From Streptomyces sp. NRRL F-6131 (GTDB taxonomy: Bacteria; Actinomycetota; Actinomycetes; Streptomycetales; Streptomycetaceae), in NCBI GenBank assembly GCA_000719695.1, contig JOHN01000002.1:124001-188000 (forward strand): a stretch of DNA of 64,000 bases. The letters run 5' to 3'. The notes beneath the pieces are model-generated. The model was not told where the DNA came from. It ran no database searches and saw only the letters and a program-made list of their open reading frames with translations. The position numbers and the translations under genes were made by a program. Positions 1 through 11,772 of the stretch are shown in pieces (the first letter of the stretch is position 1; every line of letters begins with the position of its first letter).

Positions 1-563
1 TGCCGCTGCCCAAGGGCCTCGACCAGAACCCGGTCCTGGAGCTGATGGACCCGGACAAGGACGCCGACGGCCTGCACCCGACCTCGCTCGGCCGCCTCGC
101 CCTGGGCATCGAGGGCCCGCTGCCCTGCACCCCGCTCGGCATCGTCGAGCTGCTGCGCCGCCACGACGTGGCGATCGACGGCGCCGAGGTGGTCGTGGTC
201 GGCCGCGGCGTCACCGTCGGCCGCTCCATCGGCCTGCTGCTCACCCGCCGCAGCGAGAACGCCACCGTCACCCTCTGCCACACCGGCACCCGCGACCTCG
301 CCCACCACCTGCGCCAGGCCGACATCGTCGTGGCCGCCGCCGGTGTGCCGCACCTGGTCAAGCCGGAGGACGTCAAGCCCGGCGCGGCCGTGCTGGACGT
401 CGGCGTCAGCCGCAGCGAGGGCAAGATCGTCGGCGACGTGCACCCCAACGTGGCCGAGGTGGCCGGCTGGATCTCCCCGAACCCCGGTGGTGTCGGCCCG
501 ATGACCCGCGCCATGCTGCTCAACAACATCGTGGTGGCGGCCGAGCGCCGCGCCGGCGCCTGA
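1..563 (+). CDS. folD: Bifunctional methylenetetrahydrofolate dehydrogenase/cyclohydrolase, C-terminal part
   Basis: The 5' end lies outside the window; 186 residues are visible in the frame that starts at base 3. FolD interconverts 5,10-methylene-, 5,10-methenyl- and 10-formyl-tetrahydrofolate in cytosolic one-carbon metabolism. The visible part has the family motif [11 protein letters not shown], then KDADGLHP, then the NADP-binding Rossmann segment with [13 protein letters not shown], and the closing [13 protein letters not shown] motif. About 100 N-terminal residues, including the catalytic lysine region, should lie to the left. The DUF3017 gene follows after 58 nt on the same strand and probably shares the transcript, which ends at the hairpin at 1068-1101. 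Identification is firm. Confidence 0.96.
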   Translation, partial: PLPKGLDQNPVLELMDPDKDADGLHPTSLGRLALGIEGPLPCTPLGIVELLRRHDVAIDGAEVVVVGRGVTVGRSIGLLLTRRSENATVTLCHTGTRDLAHHLRQADIVVAAAGVPHLVKPEDVKPGAAVLDVGVSRSEGKIVGDVHPNVAEVAGWISPNPGGVGPMTRAMLLNNIVVAAERRAGA

Positions 564-621
564 TCCGCCCGACCCCACCCGGACCCCCCACCCGCTCGAC
601 GATCCCCAAGGACGGGAAGCC

Positions 622-2248
<1,627 letters not shown>

Positions 2249-2277
2249 CGGTGAGCCCCGGCACCCCCGGCGCCCCA

Positions 2278-2320
2278 CGACGGCCCGTCCTCCCCGTTCC
2301 CCGGGGCGGGCGGGCCGTCG
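2278..2320 (+). terminator. Hairpin terminator after mdh
   Basis: CGACGGCCCG at 2278-2287 pairs perfectly with CGGGCCGTCG at 2311-2320, with further C-rich/G-rich pairing inside the loop. It lies 30 nt after the mdh stop. Confidence 0.75.
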
Positions 2321-2335
2321 CCCTACACTCCCGCT

Positions 2336-3661
2336 GTGAACGAAACCATCGAGGACGCCGCGCTCGTCCTCGTCTTCATCGTCCTGGGCGGCCTGTTCAA
2401 CGTCGCCGAGATCTCGCTGATCTCGCTGCGCGAGGGCCAGATCCGGACGCTGGAGGCGCGCGGCACCCGGCGGGCGGCCCGGGCCGCGCACCTCGCGGCC
2501 GACCCGAACCGCTTCCTGGCGGCCGTCCAGGTCGGCGTGACCTGCATGGGCTTCCTGTCCGCCGCGTTCGGCGCCGACACCCTGGCCGGCAAGGTGGCCC
2601 CGCTGTTCGTCCGGGCCGGGCTCTCCGAGGGCGTCGCCGACGCCACCGCCCTGGTCGGCCTCACCCTGGTGATCAGCTACGTCTCGCTGGTGCTCGGCGA
2701 ACTCACCCCCAAGCGGATCGGCCTGCAGCGGGCCGACTCCATCGCCGTGCTGGCCGCGCCGGTGGTCGACGTCATGTCGGTGGCGCTGCGTCCGGCGATC
2801 TGGCTGCTCGGCCGCTCCACCGATCTGATGGTCCGGCTGTTCGGCGGCGATCCCACCGCGGGCCGCGGCTCGATGAGCTCCGAGGAGCTCCGCGGCCTGG
2901 TCGCCGCCAACACCGAACTCGGCAACGACGAGCGGACGCTGATCGCCGACGTGTTCGCCGCGGGGGAGCGCCAGCTGCGCGAGGTGATGGTCCCGCGCAC
3001 CGAGGTGACCTTCCTGGACGCCGAGCGCCCGCTCGCCGAGGTCCGCGCCCAGGCGGACTCCTCGCCGCACTCCCGCTACCCCGTGATCGAGGGCAGCTAC
3101 GACGCGGTGACCGGCTTCGTGCACGTCCGCGACCTCTACGGCGCGCGCGGCGAACGCGCCGCCAAGGTCCGCGACCTGGCCCGCCCGGTCAAGCTGCTGC
3201 CCGGCACCAAGCGGGTCCTGGAGGCGATGGGGGAGATGCGCCGGGAGGGCCACCACCTGGCGATCGTGGTCGACGAGTACGGCGGCACCGCGGGCATCGT
3301 CACCCTGGAGGACCTCGTGGAGGAGGTGGTCGGCGAGATCCGTGACGAGTACGACACCCCGGAGTCGTCCCCCACCCGTCGGCTGGCCGGCGGCGGTGTC
3401 GAACTCGACGGCCTGCTCAACCTGGCCGACTTCGCCGAGGAGACCGGCGTCACCCTCCCCGAGGGCCCCTACGAGACGGTGGCCGGCTGCCTGGTCGCCG
3501 CCCTGGGCCGGCTGCCCGCCGACGGCGACCGGGTGCGGATCCCGGCCGGTCCGGGCGAGGAGGTGCTGCTGACGGTGGCCAAGCTGGAGGGCCGGCGGAT
3601 CGCCCGGGTCGGGGTGAGTGCGGTCACACTGACGGAACCGCCGGGGCAGGAGGTTTCCTGA
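2336..3661 (+). CDS. Hemolysin-family CNNM/CBS-domain membrane protein (HlyC/CorC-like)
   Basis: A 441-residue protein with the CNNM transmembrane domain in the first about 190 residues (including [14 protein letters not shown]), a CBS pair at about residues 215-340 with VMVPRTEV and the [20 protein letters not shown] motif, and a C-terminal CorC/HlyC domain. Relatives are implicated in Mg2+ or Co2+ homeostasis; the name hemolysin is historical. The GTG at 2336 follows TACACT at 2324-2329 by only 6 nt, so the mRNA is probably leaderless. trpS starts 21 nt downstream and may be partly cotranscribed. Transport substrate is not shown by the sequence. Confidence 0.93.
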   Translation: MNETIEDAALVLVFIVLGGLFNVAEISLISLREGQIRTLEARGTRRAARAAHLAADPNRFLAAVQVGVTCMGFLSAAFGADTLAGKVAPLFVRAGLSEGVADATALVGLTLVISYVSLVLGELTPKRIGLQRADSIAVLAAPVVDVMSVALRPAIWLLGRSTDLMVRLFGGDPTAGRGSMSSEELRGLVAANTELGNDERTLIADVFAAGERQLREVMVPRTEVTFLDAERPLAEVRAQADSSPHSRYPVIEGSYDAVTGFVHVRDLYGARGERAAKVRDLARPVKLLPGTKRVLEAMGEMRREGHHLAIVVDEYGGTAGIVTLEDLVEEVVGEIRDEYDTPESSPTRRLAGGGVELDGLLNLADFAEETGVTLPEGPYETVAGCLVAALGRLPADGDRVRIPAGPGEEVLLTVAKLEGRRIARVGVSAVTLTEPPGQEVS

Positions 3662-3682
3662 CCGGTCGGTGGAACTGGAACA

Positions 3683-4732
3683 ATGGCCCGCATGGTCAAC
3701 GCAGCGGTCACCGGTCCGGTCAAGGACCGTCCCCGGGTGCTCTCCGGCATCCAGCCCACCTCCGGCTCGTTCCACCTCGGCAACTACCTGGGCGCGGTGC
3801 GCCAGTGGGTCGACCTGCAGAAGGACAACGACGCCTTCTACATGGTCGTCGACCTGCACGCGATCACCGTGCCGCAGGATCCGGCGACGCTGCGCCAGAA
3901 CACCCGGGTCTCCGCCGCCCAGCTGCTGGGAGCCGGTCTCGACCCGGAGCACTGCACCCTGTTCGTCCAGTCGCACGTGCCCGAGCACGCGCAGCTCGCC
4001 TGGGTGATGAACTGCCTCACCGGCTTCGGCGAGGCCTCCCGGATGACCCAGTTCAAGGACAAGTCCTCCCGGTACGGCGCCGACAGCACCACGGTCGGCC
4101 TGTTCACCTACCCGATCCTGCAGATCGCGGACATCCTGCTCTACCAGGCGGACGCCGTCCCGGTCGGCGAGGACCAGCGCCAGCACGTGGAGATCACCCG
4201 CGACCTCGCGGAGCGCTTCAACTCCCGCTACAGCCCGACCTTCACGGTCCCGAAGCCGTACATCCTCAAGGAGACGGCGAAGATCCAGGACCTCCAGGAC
4301 CCGTCGATCAAGATGAGCAAGTCCGCGTCCTCCGCCAAGGGCCTGGTCAGCCTGCTGGACGAGTCCAAGGTCAGCGCCAAGAAGTTCAAGAGCGCCGTCA
4401 CCGACACCGGCACCGTCGTCAGCTACGACGAGGAGGGGAAGGCGGGCGTCTCCAACCTGCTGCGGATCCACTCGGCGCTCAGCGGGCAGTCGGTCGAGCA
4501 GCTGGTCGCGCACTTCGAGGGCAAGATGTACGGCGCCCTGAAGACCGAGCTGGCCGACCTGTTCGGCGAGTGGGTGACCCCGTTCCAGGAGCGCACCAAG
4601 GGCTACCTGGACGACCCGGCCGAGCTGGACCGCGTCCTCGCGCTGGGCGCCGAGAAGGCCCGAGCGGTGGCGTCCGAGACGCTGGCCACGGTGTACGACC
4701 GGATCGGCTTCCTCCCGGCCGCCAAGCGGTGA
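3683..4732 (+). CDS. trpS: Tryptophanyl-tRNA synthetase
   Basis: A 349-residue class I aminoacyl-tRNA synthetase that charges tRNA-Trp. The HIGH-type motif appears within [17 protein letters not shown] near the N-terminus, and the KMSKS motif as IKMSKSAS near residue 212. Length and motif spacing fit bacterial TrpRS. ATG codons at 3683 and 3692 are both possible starts; no clear Shine-Dalgarno is visible before either. The stop overlaps the GTG start of the next gene in a GTGA junction, which suggests translational coupling. The presence of HIGH and KMSKS argues for an active enzyme. Confidence 0.98.
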   Translation: MARMVNAAVTGPVKDRPRVLSGIQPTSGSFHLGNYLGAVRQWVDLQKDNDAFYMVVDLHAITVPQDPATLRQNTRVSAAQLLGAGLDPEHCTLFVQSHVPEHAQLAWVMNCLTGFGEASRMTQFKDKSSRYGADSTTVGLFTYPILQIADILLYQADAVPVGEDQRQHVEITRDLAERFNSRYSPTFTVPKPYILKETAKIQDLQDPSIKMSKSASSAKGLVSLLDESKVSAKKFKSAVTDTGTVVSYDEEGKAGVSNLLRIHSALSGQSVEQLVAHFEGKMYGALKTELADLFGEWVTPFQERTKGYLDDPAELDRVLALGAEKARAVASETLATVYDRIGFLPAAKR

Positions 4733-5283
4733 ATCCCCTGACGAGCCTGCCCGGTGGTCAGGAGCTCCCCGAGCTCCTGACCATCGGCGTGTCCGTCACT
4801 GTCCCGGACCCGTACGGCAGGGCGGTCCAGGACGCGCGGGCCGGGCACGGCGATCCGCTGGCCCGGTCGATACCCACGCACGTCACCCTGCTGCCGCCCA
4901 CCGAGGTGCCGGCCGAGGCGCTGCCGAAGATCGAGGAGCACCTCGCGGCGGTGGCCGCCGCACACCGGCCGTTCCGGATGGTGCTGCGCGGCAGCGGCAC
5001 CTTCCGCCCGGTCTCCCCGGTGGTCTTCGTCCGGGTCGAGGAGGGCGAGCGGGAGTGCCGCCTGCTGGAGGCGGACGTCCGCTCCGGCCCGCTGGCCCGG
5101 GAGCTGGCCTTCCCGTACCACCCGCACGTGACGGTGGCGCACGGCCTCCCGGAGGACGTGCTGGACCAGGCCCTGGAGCAGGCCCGGTCCTTCCACGCGG
5201 CGTTCCCGGTCCCCGGGTTCAGCCTCTCCCGCTTCGACGCCGACGAGGTCTGGCGTCCCTGGCGGGCCTACTCGTTCGCCTGA
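4729..5283 (+). CDS. 2'-5' RNA ligase family protein (2H phosphoesterase)
   Basis: A 184-residue protein with two HxT signature motifs, HVTLLPP at about residue 46 and HPHVTVAH at about residue 129, typical of the LigT/2H phosphoesterase superfamily. Members process 2',3'-cyclic phosphates or 2'-5' RNA linkages; the substrate here is unknown. The GTG at 4729 overlaps the trpS stop by 4 nt (GTGA), so translation is probably coupled to trpS. It ends 34 nt before the convergent glycerophosphotransferase gene. Confidence 0.9.
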   Translation: MNPLTSLPGGQELPELLTIGVSVTVPDPYGRAVQDARAGHGDPLARSIPTHVTLLPPTEVPAEALPKIEEHLAAVAAAHRPFRMVLRGSGTFRPVSPVVFVRVEEGERECRLLEADVRSGPLARELAFPYHPHVTVAHGLPEDVLDQALEQARSFHAAFPVPGFSLSRFDADEVWRPWRAYSFA

Positions 5284-5316
5284 TCCGCGGCGCCGCGGCT
5301 TCCGCGGCCCCCGCGG

Positions 5317-7848
5317 TCACGGCCGGTCGAGCGGCCGGCCGCCGCCGAGCTCCAGCATCCGGTCGACCACCCGGCGGGCCGCGGCCCCGTCGTCCAGCGC
5401 GCAGTGCACCTCCTGGAAGCGCCGGTAGCGCTCGGCGTAGCCGGCCGGCAACCCGTCACCGGTGTCGGCGAGTTCGCGCAGCGCCGTGACCAGGGCGGCG
5501 GAGTCCTCGAGCAGCGGCCCGGGCGCCTGGGCCTCGAAGTCGAACGCGAAACCGCGCAGGCTGTCCCGGTAGTGCGCCAGGTCGTAGGTGAAGAACAGCA
5601 CCGGCCGACCGGTGATCGCGAAATCGAACAGGATCGACGAGTAGTCCGTCACCAGGACGTCGGCGATCAGCAGCAGCTCCTGCACGTCCGGGTAGTCGCC
5701 GCAGTCGATCGAGAAGCCGTCCCCGGTACCGGTCAGCGGCTCGCGGACGTGCGCGTGCGGGCGCAGCAGCAGGACGTGGTCGGGGCCGAGCGCCCGCCGG
5801 GCCCGGTCGAGGTCGAGCCGCAGGTCGAACCGGAAGCCGTCGCCGTCCGGGCGCGGCCGGTCCTCCCGCCAGGTCGGCGCGTAGAGCACCACCCGCTTGC
5901 CGTCCGGGATGCCGAGCCGGCGGCGGACGGCGGACGCCCGGCGGGCGTCGTGCCGGGCCAGTACGTCGTTGCGCGGGTAGCCGGACTCCAGGATCTCGCC
6001 GCGGAAGCGGAAGGCCCGGCGCAGGATCGGGGTGGCGAAGGGGCTGGGGGAGAGCAGCAGGCTCCAGTGCGGGGTCTCCCGGTCGAGGGCCGTGAGGTAG
6101 CCGTGGTCGGCGAGCCAGGGGTTGTCGACGTCGTGGGCGATCCGCTTGAGCAGGGCGCCGTGCCAGGTCTGGACGACGACCTGGCCGGGGCGCCGGCGCA
6201 GGAAGTCCGGGAAGTGGGTGTTGCCGACGAGGTAGCGGCTGGTGGCCAGCGCCCGGTACCACTCGGGGCTCCACACCCGGACGGCGCGGACCCCGGGCGG
6301 CAGCTCGGCCTGGGCGTCGTCGACCACCCACAGGTGCTCCAACGGCGTCCCCCGGCGGGCGAGCTCGGTGTGCACGGCGCGCGGTGAGTCGGCGTACCCG
6401 CGGCCGCCGAAGACGTCGTACAGCACGGCCTCGCGCAGCGGTTCGCGGCAGGCGGCAGGGTAACCGGCGGTGCGCTGGCGGGCCTGCGTCCAGGCGCTGC
6501 GCTCGGCGGCGGTGAGGACGGGGGTGGAGTCCAGCAGCAGGGTGTCGTGCCAGCGGCGCTCCAGCAGGATCCGCTTGCCGCCGGCCAGGGTGGCGGCGGG
6601 CAGCGCGGCCAGCACGGCGGGCGAGGCGGTCAGCGGACGGTCCGGTCCGGGGCGGCCGACCGGCCGGAGAGCGGCCTCCCACAGGCCCTTGCGCAGCGGC
6701 AGCGCGGTGCCGTCGGAACCGGTGCGGGTGGCGGGCAGCCGGATCGTGAACCGCCGGTCCGGGCCGGTCTCGACCGGGTGGCGGACCTCGCTGCCGGTGC
6801 CGCCGTGCCGCAGGACGAGTTCGAGCGGGCCGTCGACGGGGCAGTGGCCGGAGAGTTCGAATCCGCCGGCGCGGGTGGCGACCCGCTCGACCCAGCCCGC
6901 GGCGGGCCGGACGCAGAGCTGGAGCCGGCCGTCGGCGAGGTGCTTGAGGAGCAGGGCCCGGTCCTCGGCCCCGGTCAGCGGGTGCTGGCCGGACACCGGC
7001 CCGCCGCGCTCGTCGAGGACCAGCGGTTCGGCGGTGCCGTCGGGGTGGACCAGGGCGGCGTCCCAGTGTTCCAGCTCGCCGGTGCCGCGCCCGTCGGCGA
7101 TGAACGGCGCGTACGGCAGTCGGGCGGTGCGGGCCCGTCCGCCGCCGGTGAGGGGGCGGGCCAGGACGGCGCCGCTCTCGCGGTGGCGCAGCCGGAGCAC
7201 GGAGCGGGCCGGGACGGGCTCGGCGGTGGTGAGGTGCAGGTCGATCCCGTCGGGGGCCGGGACGGCCCGGGTGAGCCGGACCGCGGGACGTTCGAGCCGC
7301 ACGGCGAGCCGCCCGTCGGAGAAGCACGGCTGGAGCCGCACGTCGTGGTCGACCCAGCGGGCGGGCGGGTACTCGCCGGAGCCGCACCAGTGCGGGGCGA
7401 GGCCGCCGTACTGGCGGCGCAGCCGTGCCGGGCGGGCGAGGGTGAGCAGGGTGGCCTCGACGGTCCACTCGCCGAGCAGCCAGCCGTCGGCGGTGCGCAG
7501 TCGGCGCGGTTCGACGAGGGCGGTGAAGCCGGCCCAGTCGTGGTTGTGCTCGGGCCGGGCGCTGTCGTCGGTGATCTCGGGCAGCCGGCGGGGCGTGGTG
7601 GGGAGGTAGACGGGGGCGTCGTGGTCGTCGAGGCGCAGGGTGAGCCAGGTCCAGGCCGAGCCGGGGCGGGCGGTGGACCGGTCCTCGGGGCGGGCGAAGC
7701 CGGTGAGTTCCAGGCCGCGGGAGGTCCAGCGGGCGCGCAGCAGTCCGAAGGCGGCGTTCTCCTCCTCGCCCGGCAGGGGGTCGCCGAAGCGGGGGTCGCC
7801 GAACCGGGGGGCGGCGTGCGGGAGGACGAACCGGGTGAGGACAGCCAT
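5317..7848 (-). CDS. CDP-glycerol:glycerophosphate glycerophosphotransferase family protein
   Basis: An 843-residue protein whose C-terminal about 390 residues form a TagB/TagF-like glycerophosphotransferase domain: QTWHGALLKRI, SGYPRNDV, LYAPTWREDRP, LLRPHAHVRE and VTDYSSILFDFA. Enzymes of this family transfer glycerol-phosphate or related alditol-phosphate units to teichoic-type wall polymers at the inner membrane face. The first about 450 residues look like beta-rich substrate or stalk modules and contain no GT2 domain. The ATG at 7848 has AAAGG 9 nt upstream; a GTG at 7854 is the alternative. It is a paralogue of the larger gene at 8036-11611, from which it is separated by a terminator and its own AT-rich promoter region. 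Confidence 0.9.
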   Translation of the reverse strand: MAVLTRFVLPHAAPRFGDPRFGDPLPGEEENAAFGLLRARWTSRGLELTGFARPEDRSTARPGSAWTWLTLRLDDHDAPVYLPTTPRRLPEITDDSARPEHNHDWAGFTALVEPRRLRTADGWLLGEWTVEATLLTLARPARLRRQYGGLAPHWCGSGEYPPARWVDHDVRLQPCFSDGRLAVRLERPAVRLTRAVPAPDGIDLHLTTAEPVPARSVLRLRHRESGAVLARPLTGGGRARTARLPYAPFIADGRGTGELEHWDAALVHPDGTAEPLVLDERGGPVSGQHPLTGAEDRALLLKHLADGRLQLCVRPAAGWVERVATRAGGFELSGHCPVDGPLELVLRHGGTGSEVRHPVETGPDRRFTIRLPATRTGSDGTALPLRKGLWEAALRPVGRPGPDRPLTASPAVLAALPAATLAGGKRILLERRWHDTLLLDSTPVLTAAERSAWTQARQRTAGYPAACREPLREAVLYDVFGGRGYADSPRAVHTELARRGTPLEHLWVVDDAQAELPPGVRAVRVWSPEWYRALATSRYLVGNTHFPDFLRRRPGQVVVQTWHGALLKRIAHDVDNPWLADHGYLTALDRETPHWSLLLSPSPFATPILRRAFRFRGEILESGYPRNDVLARHDARRASAVRRRLGIPDGKRVVLYAPTWREDRPRPDGDGFRFDLRLDLDRARRALGPDHVLLLRPHAHVREPLTGTGDGFSIDCGDYPDVQELLLIADVLVTDYSSILFDFAITGRPVLFFTYDLAHYRDSLRGFAFDFEAQAPGPLLEDSAALVTALRELADTGDGLPAGYAERYRRFQEVHCALDDGAAARRVVDRMLELGGGRPLDRP

Positions 7849-7878
7849 TTCCACGGACCTTTCTCGGCGAGAATTTCC

Positions 7879-7907
7879 ATCTCACCCGGAAAAGCATCCG
7901 AGGTCAA
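7879..7907 (-). promoter_or_regulatory. Candidate promoter of the 843-residue glycerophosphotransferase gene
   Basis: On the minus strand TTGACC (7902-7907) is followed after 17 nt by TGAGAT (7879-7884), about 30 nt before the start codon. The -35 match is good and the -10 is weak. The stretch 7855-7950 is distinctly less GC-rich than its surroundings and contains TGAGAATT twice. Confidence 0.45.
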
Positions 7908-7978
7908 TTTGAGAATTGCCTGAGAATTAGCTGACGAGTTCGTTCTGGAAACGCCCGTTCGAAAGTCCGGAAATGCGG

Positions 7979-8013
7979 GAGGCGCCCGGCGCGGTATTCG
8001 CGTCGGGCGCCTC
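7979..8013 (-). terminator. Hairpin terminator after the 1191-residue transferase gene
   Basis: GAGGCGCCCG (7979-7988) pairs perfectly with CGGGCGCCTC (8004-8013), with a small GCG/CGC stem in the loop. It lies 23 nt past the stop of the minus-strand gene at 8036. Confidence 0.75.
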
Positions 8014-8035
8014 GTCACCGGGCGGGAACTCCCGG

Positions 8036-11000
8036 TCAGGCCTCGCGGCTCAGCATGGCGTCCACGGCCCGGGCGGCGGCGCGGCCGTCGTCCAGGTCGC
8101 AGTACTTGGCGCGGAACGCCGCGTACTTCCCGGCGTACTCGGCGGCGACCTCGTCCACCCGGCCGAGCGCGGCGACGACCTCCTCGGAGGTGCCCAGCAG
8201 CGGGCCGGGGGCGTCCGCCTCGAAGTCCAGCGAGAAGCCGCGCAGGTTGTCGCGGTAGTGCGCCAGGTCGTAGGTGAAGAACAGGATCGGCTTGCCGGTG
8301 GTGGCGAAGTCGAACGTCGACGACGCGTAGTCGGTCACCAGCACGTCGGCGACCAGCAGCAGCTCCGCCATGTCCGGGTAGCTGCTGACGTCCCAGACGT
8401 AGCCGTTGCCGGCCGCGTCGATCTGCTCGCGGACGTTGGCGTGCCGGCGGACCAGCAGCACCTGGTCGTCACCGAGCGCGGCCTGCGCCGCCGCCAGGTC
8501 CAGCTGGAGGTTCAGCTGGTAGCCGCCGTAGTGGCGGCGCCGGTCCTCGCGCCAGGTCGGCGCGTACAGCACGACCTTCTTGCCCTCGGGCAGGCCGAGC
8601 CGCTCGCGCACCCGCTCGGCGGTCTTCTCCTTCTCGGCGGAGAAGAACAGGTCGTTGCGCGGCAGGCCGCTCTCCAGGATCTCGCCCTTGAAGTCGAAGG
8701 CCCGGCGCAGCACCGGGGCCGCCCAGGTGCTGCCGGCCAGCAGCACGGTCCAGTTCGGGACCTCCTTGGCGAGGCCCTTCAGGTAGTTCGAGTCGGTGAA
8801 CCAGACCTTCTCGAAGTCGTGGCCGACCTGCTTCAGTGGCGAGCCGTGCCAGGTCTGCAGCACGATCTGGCCGGGCCGGCGGACGAAGAAGTCCGGCAGG
8901 TGCGCGCTGGTGACGATGTACTTCGCGGTGGCCAGCGTCTCGAACCACTCCGGGCTCCAGAGCCGGACGGCGCCCGCCGACTGCGGCAGGTCGGCCTGGA
9001 GGTCGTCGGTGCCCCACAGGTGCTCCAGCGGCAGGCCGCGGCGCACCAGCTCCTCGTGGATCGCCCGCGGCGAGTCCGCGTAGAGACCGCCGAGCGCGAC
9101 GTTGTAGAGCACCGTGTCGCGCAGCGGCAGCCGGCGGGCGGCCGGGTAGTCGACCTTCCGCAGCTGGCGCTGGCGCCAGCCGCTGCGCTCCTCCGGAAGC
9201 AGTATGTTCTCGGACTCCAACTGCAGGCCGTCGTGGTGGCGGCGCTCCAGCACGATCCGCTTGCCCCGGGCCTCCACCTCCAGCGGCAGCGCGTCCCAGC
9301 ACTCGGGCGCGATCAGTACGTAGGAGGCCATGTCCGGGTGGAAGGTGGCGCCCACCGGGCGGAACGAGACGTTCCAGCCGCCCTGGGCCAGCGGCACGTT
9401 GCCCGCGAAGGAGGCCGTCGGCACGGCCGGCAGTGCGGTCCGGAACCGGCCGTCCGCGATCTCCACCGGGTAGACGTGCTGCTCCTCGCCCCAGTGGTGG
9501 CGCACGACCAGCTCCCAGCGGTGGGTGCCGGGCAGCGGGAAGGTGCCGCTGAGCAGGAAGCCGTCCGCGCCGCGCGCGGTGACCTCGTGCACGACCGGCT
9601 GCAGCAGCTGGTCCAGGAACTGCAGGTAGCCGCCCGGGGAGGGCTTGGAGTAGAGGGCGCGGCGCTGCACGGGCTCGGCGTCCGCGTTCATCACCAGGTT
9701 GAGCTGCTCCGGTGCGTTCCGGTCGTCCCAGGCGAGCGGCGCGGTGGTGCCGTCGGCCAGCTCCAGGGTGGTGTCCCAGCGGTCGCGGGCGCGCTCCTCG
9801 GCGATCGGGTCGAGTTCGGCCCAGGACTCGCGGATCTCGGTCAGCTCGGCCGTCGGGAAGGAGACGTGGAACTGCTGCAGGCTGCCGACGGAGGAGCCGG
9901 TCGTCACCGGGAAGAACAGCTCGCGCTCGGACTCCACGTGGGTGAGCCGCAGCCGGGCGCCGGCCAGCCGGACGCCGGAGCGGGCGGCGCCGGCCACCAC
10001 GACCGTGCCGTCCTGCGCGGTGATCCCGGTCACCCGGACCTTGACGTTCTCCACCCGCAGGTAGACGCTGCCGTCCCGGACGAACGGGACGATCCGCACG
10101 TCCGGCTCGACCCAGTGCGAGGGCTGGTAGAGCGCGGTGTCCGCCCAGCCGGCCCAGATCCGGCCCTTGTAGACGCCGCCCTTGCCCGCGCCGGCGACCA
10201 GGACGCGCCAGTTGCCGTCCTTCCACTGGCCGCGGTGCTTGAGCTTCTCCGGGTCGACGGCGACGGTGAAGCCGGCCCAGTCGCAGTTGTAGAGGTCGTG
10301 GTGGTTGGTGGCGGTCGCCTCGGGGCTGTACTGGGCCTTCATCGGCACGGCGATGACCCGGCGGCCCTTGGCCTCGCGCAGCACCAGGGTGCGGACCATG
10401 TCGTGCTTGTTGGCCGCGCCCAGCTGCTCCGGGTACGCGTGGCCGGTCAGCCGCAGCCGGCCGCCCTCCCAGTGCGCGTCGTAGAGCCGGCTGCGGATGA
10501 CGGTGGAGTTGCGCAGGCTGAGCAGGCCGGCCGGCACGCTCTTGCGGCCGCCGCGCAGGAACGGGTAGTCGGCGTACGGGCGCAGCACGCCCTTGGCGAC
10601 GACCCCGCCGTTGCTCTCGCCCTCGTACTTGATCTGCTCGACGAACTCGTCGATGCGGCCCTGCAGGGTCAGGTGGTACTTCAGGCGCAGCGGCGCGCGC
10701 AGCTTCTTGACCTGCTCGGGGCCGATCGAGCGCAGCAGCCGGCTGACGCAGGTGATGTACGCGTCCCGGTACTCCTTGTCACCGTCCACGACGGACCAGA
10801 AGAACATCGGGATCTCTTCGACGAGGGTGTTCTCGTCGTAGGTCTTCAGGTACTCGGCGAAGCGCGGCTCGGTCTGCTTCTTCAGCCAGCCGCGGACCAG
10901 CTCGACCGAGGTGACGCGGTCGATCAGGCCCTTCGGGTTGGTGCGCATCTGGGTGATCGACATCTCGCCGACCTCGCGCTCGCGCCAGTGGTAGATCGGC

Positions 11001-11611
11001 TCGGAGAGCACGTCCACGCTCTTGGCGAGGTAGTGGTGCGGCACGCTGACCGGGGCGTCCTCGTACAGGATGCCCTCGGGGTAGAGGATGCCGGCCGCGT
11101 CGAAGAAGGAGCGGCGGTACACCTTGTTCCACGCGGTGCGGTCGGTGACCAGCGAGGGGATCTCGGTGATGTGCGTCTTGAGCACGGTCTTGGCGAACGG
11201 GCGGCTGTGGCCGCCGGACTGGTAGTAGCCGATCGCGCGGAAGCGCAGCACGTTGCCGGTGGCGAAGTCCGACCCGGTCTCGTCCAGCGTGTTGATCATC
11301 AGCTCGTACGCGCTGGGCGGCATCGAGTCGTCGCTGTCGACGAAGCAGAGGAACTCGGCGTCCGGGTCGATGTGCCGGATGCCGGTGTTGCGGGCGGCGC
11401 CGAGGCCCTTGTTGACCTGGCGGACCAGCCGGAAACGGGAGTCCTTGGCGGCGTACGCCTCGGCCAGGGCGGCGCTGTTGTCCTTCGAACCGTCGTCGAC
11501 CATGACGCACTCGAAGTCCGTGAAGGTCTGGGCGGCGATCGAGTCGAGGCATTCCACGAGGTAGCGCTCGACGTTGTAGATCGGGACGACGATGGAGAGG
11601 CGGGGAGCCAT
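8036..11611 (-). CDS. Bifunctional glycosyltransferase (GT2) / CDP-glycerol glycerophosphotransferase
   Basis: A 1191-residue fusion. Residues 1 to about 330 are a family-2 glycosyltransferase with LSIVVPIYNVERYLVECL at the N-terminus and the metal-binding DSDDS near residue 93. A middle beta-rich region follows, and about 390 C-terminal residues are a TagB/TagF-like domain: QTWHGSPLKQV, SGLPRND, LYAPTWREDRR, VRRHANVRE and VTDYASSTFDFATTG. It probably builds a teichoic-type or related surface polymer, adding both sugar and alditol-phosphate units at the membrane. GAAAGG lies 12 nt before the ATG. It is divergent from another GT2 at 11773 and paralogous to the gene at 5317-7848. The polymer is unknown. 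Confidence 0.92.
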   Translation of the reverse strand: MAPRLSIVVPIYNVERYLVECLDSIAAQTFTDFECVMVDDGSKDNSAALAEAYAAKDSRFRLVRQVNKGLGAARNTGIRHIDPDAEFLCFVDSDDSMPPSAYELMINTLDETGSDFATGNVLRFRAIGYYQSGGHSRPFAKTVLKTHITEIPSLVTDRTAWNKVYRRSFFDAAGILYPEGILYEDAPVSVPHHYLAKSVDVLSEPIYHWREREVGEMSITQMRTNPKGLIDRVTSVELVRGWLKKQTEPRFAEYLKTYDENTLVEEIPMFFWSVVDGDKEYRDAYITCVSRLLRSIGPEQVKKLRAPLRLKYHLTLQGRIDEFVEQIKYEGESNGGVVAKGVLRPYADYPFLRGGRKSVPAGLLSLRNSTVIRSRLYDAHWEGGRLRLTGHAYPEQLGAANKHDMVRTLVLREAKGRRVIAVPMKAQYSPEATATNHHDLYNCDWAGFTVAVDPEKLKHRGQWKDGNWRVLVAGAGKGGVYKGRIWAGWADTALYQPSHWVEPDVRIVPFVRDGSVYLRVENVKVRVTGITAQDGTVVVAGAARSGVRLAGARLRLTHVESERELFFPVTTGSSVGSLQQFHVSFPTAELTEIRESWAELDPIAEERARDRWDTTLELADGTTAPLAWDDRNAPEQLNLVMNADAEPVQRRALYSKPSPGGYLQFLDQLLQPVVHEVTARGADGFLLSGTFPLPGTHRWELVVRHHWGEEQHVYPVEIADGRFRTALPAVPTASFAGNVPLAQGGWNVSFRPVGATFHPDMASYVLIAPECWDALPLEVEARGKRIVLERRHHDGLQLESENILLPEERSGWRQRQLRKVDYPAARRLPLRDTVLYNVALGGLYADSPRAIHEELVRRGLPLEHLWGTDDLQADLPQSAGAVRLWSPEWFETLATAKYIVTSAHLPDFFVRRPGQIVLQTWHGSPLKQVGHDFEKVWFTDSNYLKGLAKEVPNWTVLLAGSTWAAPVLRRAFDFKGEILESGLPRNDLFFSAEKEKTAERVRERLGLPEGKKVVLYAPTWREDRRRHYGGYQLNLQLDLAAAQAALGDDQVLLVRRHANVREQIDAAGNGYVWDVSSYPDMAELLLVADVLVTDYASSTFDFATTGKPILFFTYDLAHYRDNLRGFSLDFEADAPGPLLGTSEEVVAALGRVDEVAAEYAGKYAAFRAKYCDLDDGRAAARAVDAMLSREA

Positions 11612-11681
11612 CGGCTACGCAGGCCTTTCTCGGGAAGGAGCGAGGCAGCCCGTTCGGGGTCTGACCGCACTTTGAATCGGT

Positions 11682-11693
11682 GCGCACGTGCGC
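11682..11693. promoter_or_regulatory. GCGCAC-GTGCGC palindrome between divergent glycosyltransferase genes
   Basis: A perfect 12-bp palindrome lies in the 161-nt intergenic region between the minus-strand fusion transferase and the plus-strand GT2, 70-80 nt from each start. A shared operator is possible, but in such GC-rich DNA chance is also plausible. Confidence 0.25.
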
Positions 11694-11772
11694 GACGATC
11701 CTACCGCCCGCCCCATGGGGCCCGACGGGGGCCGTTCCCGGGCCCCGGGGCCGCGCGCACTACCCTGGGCCC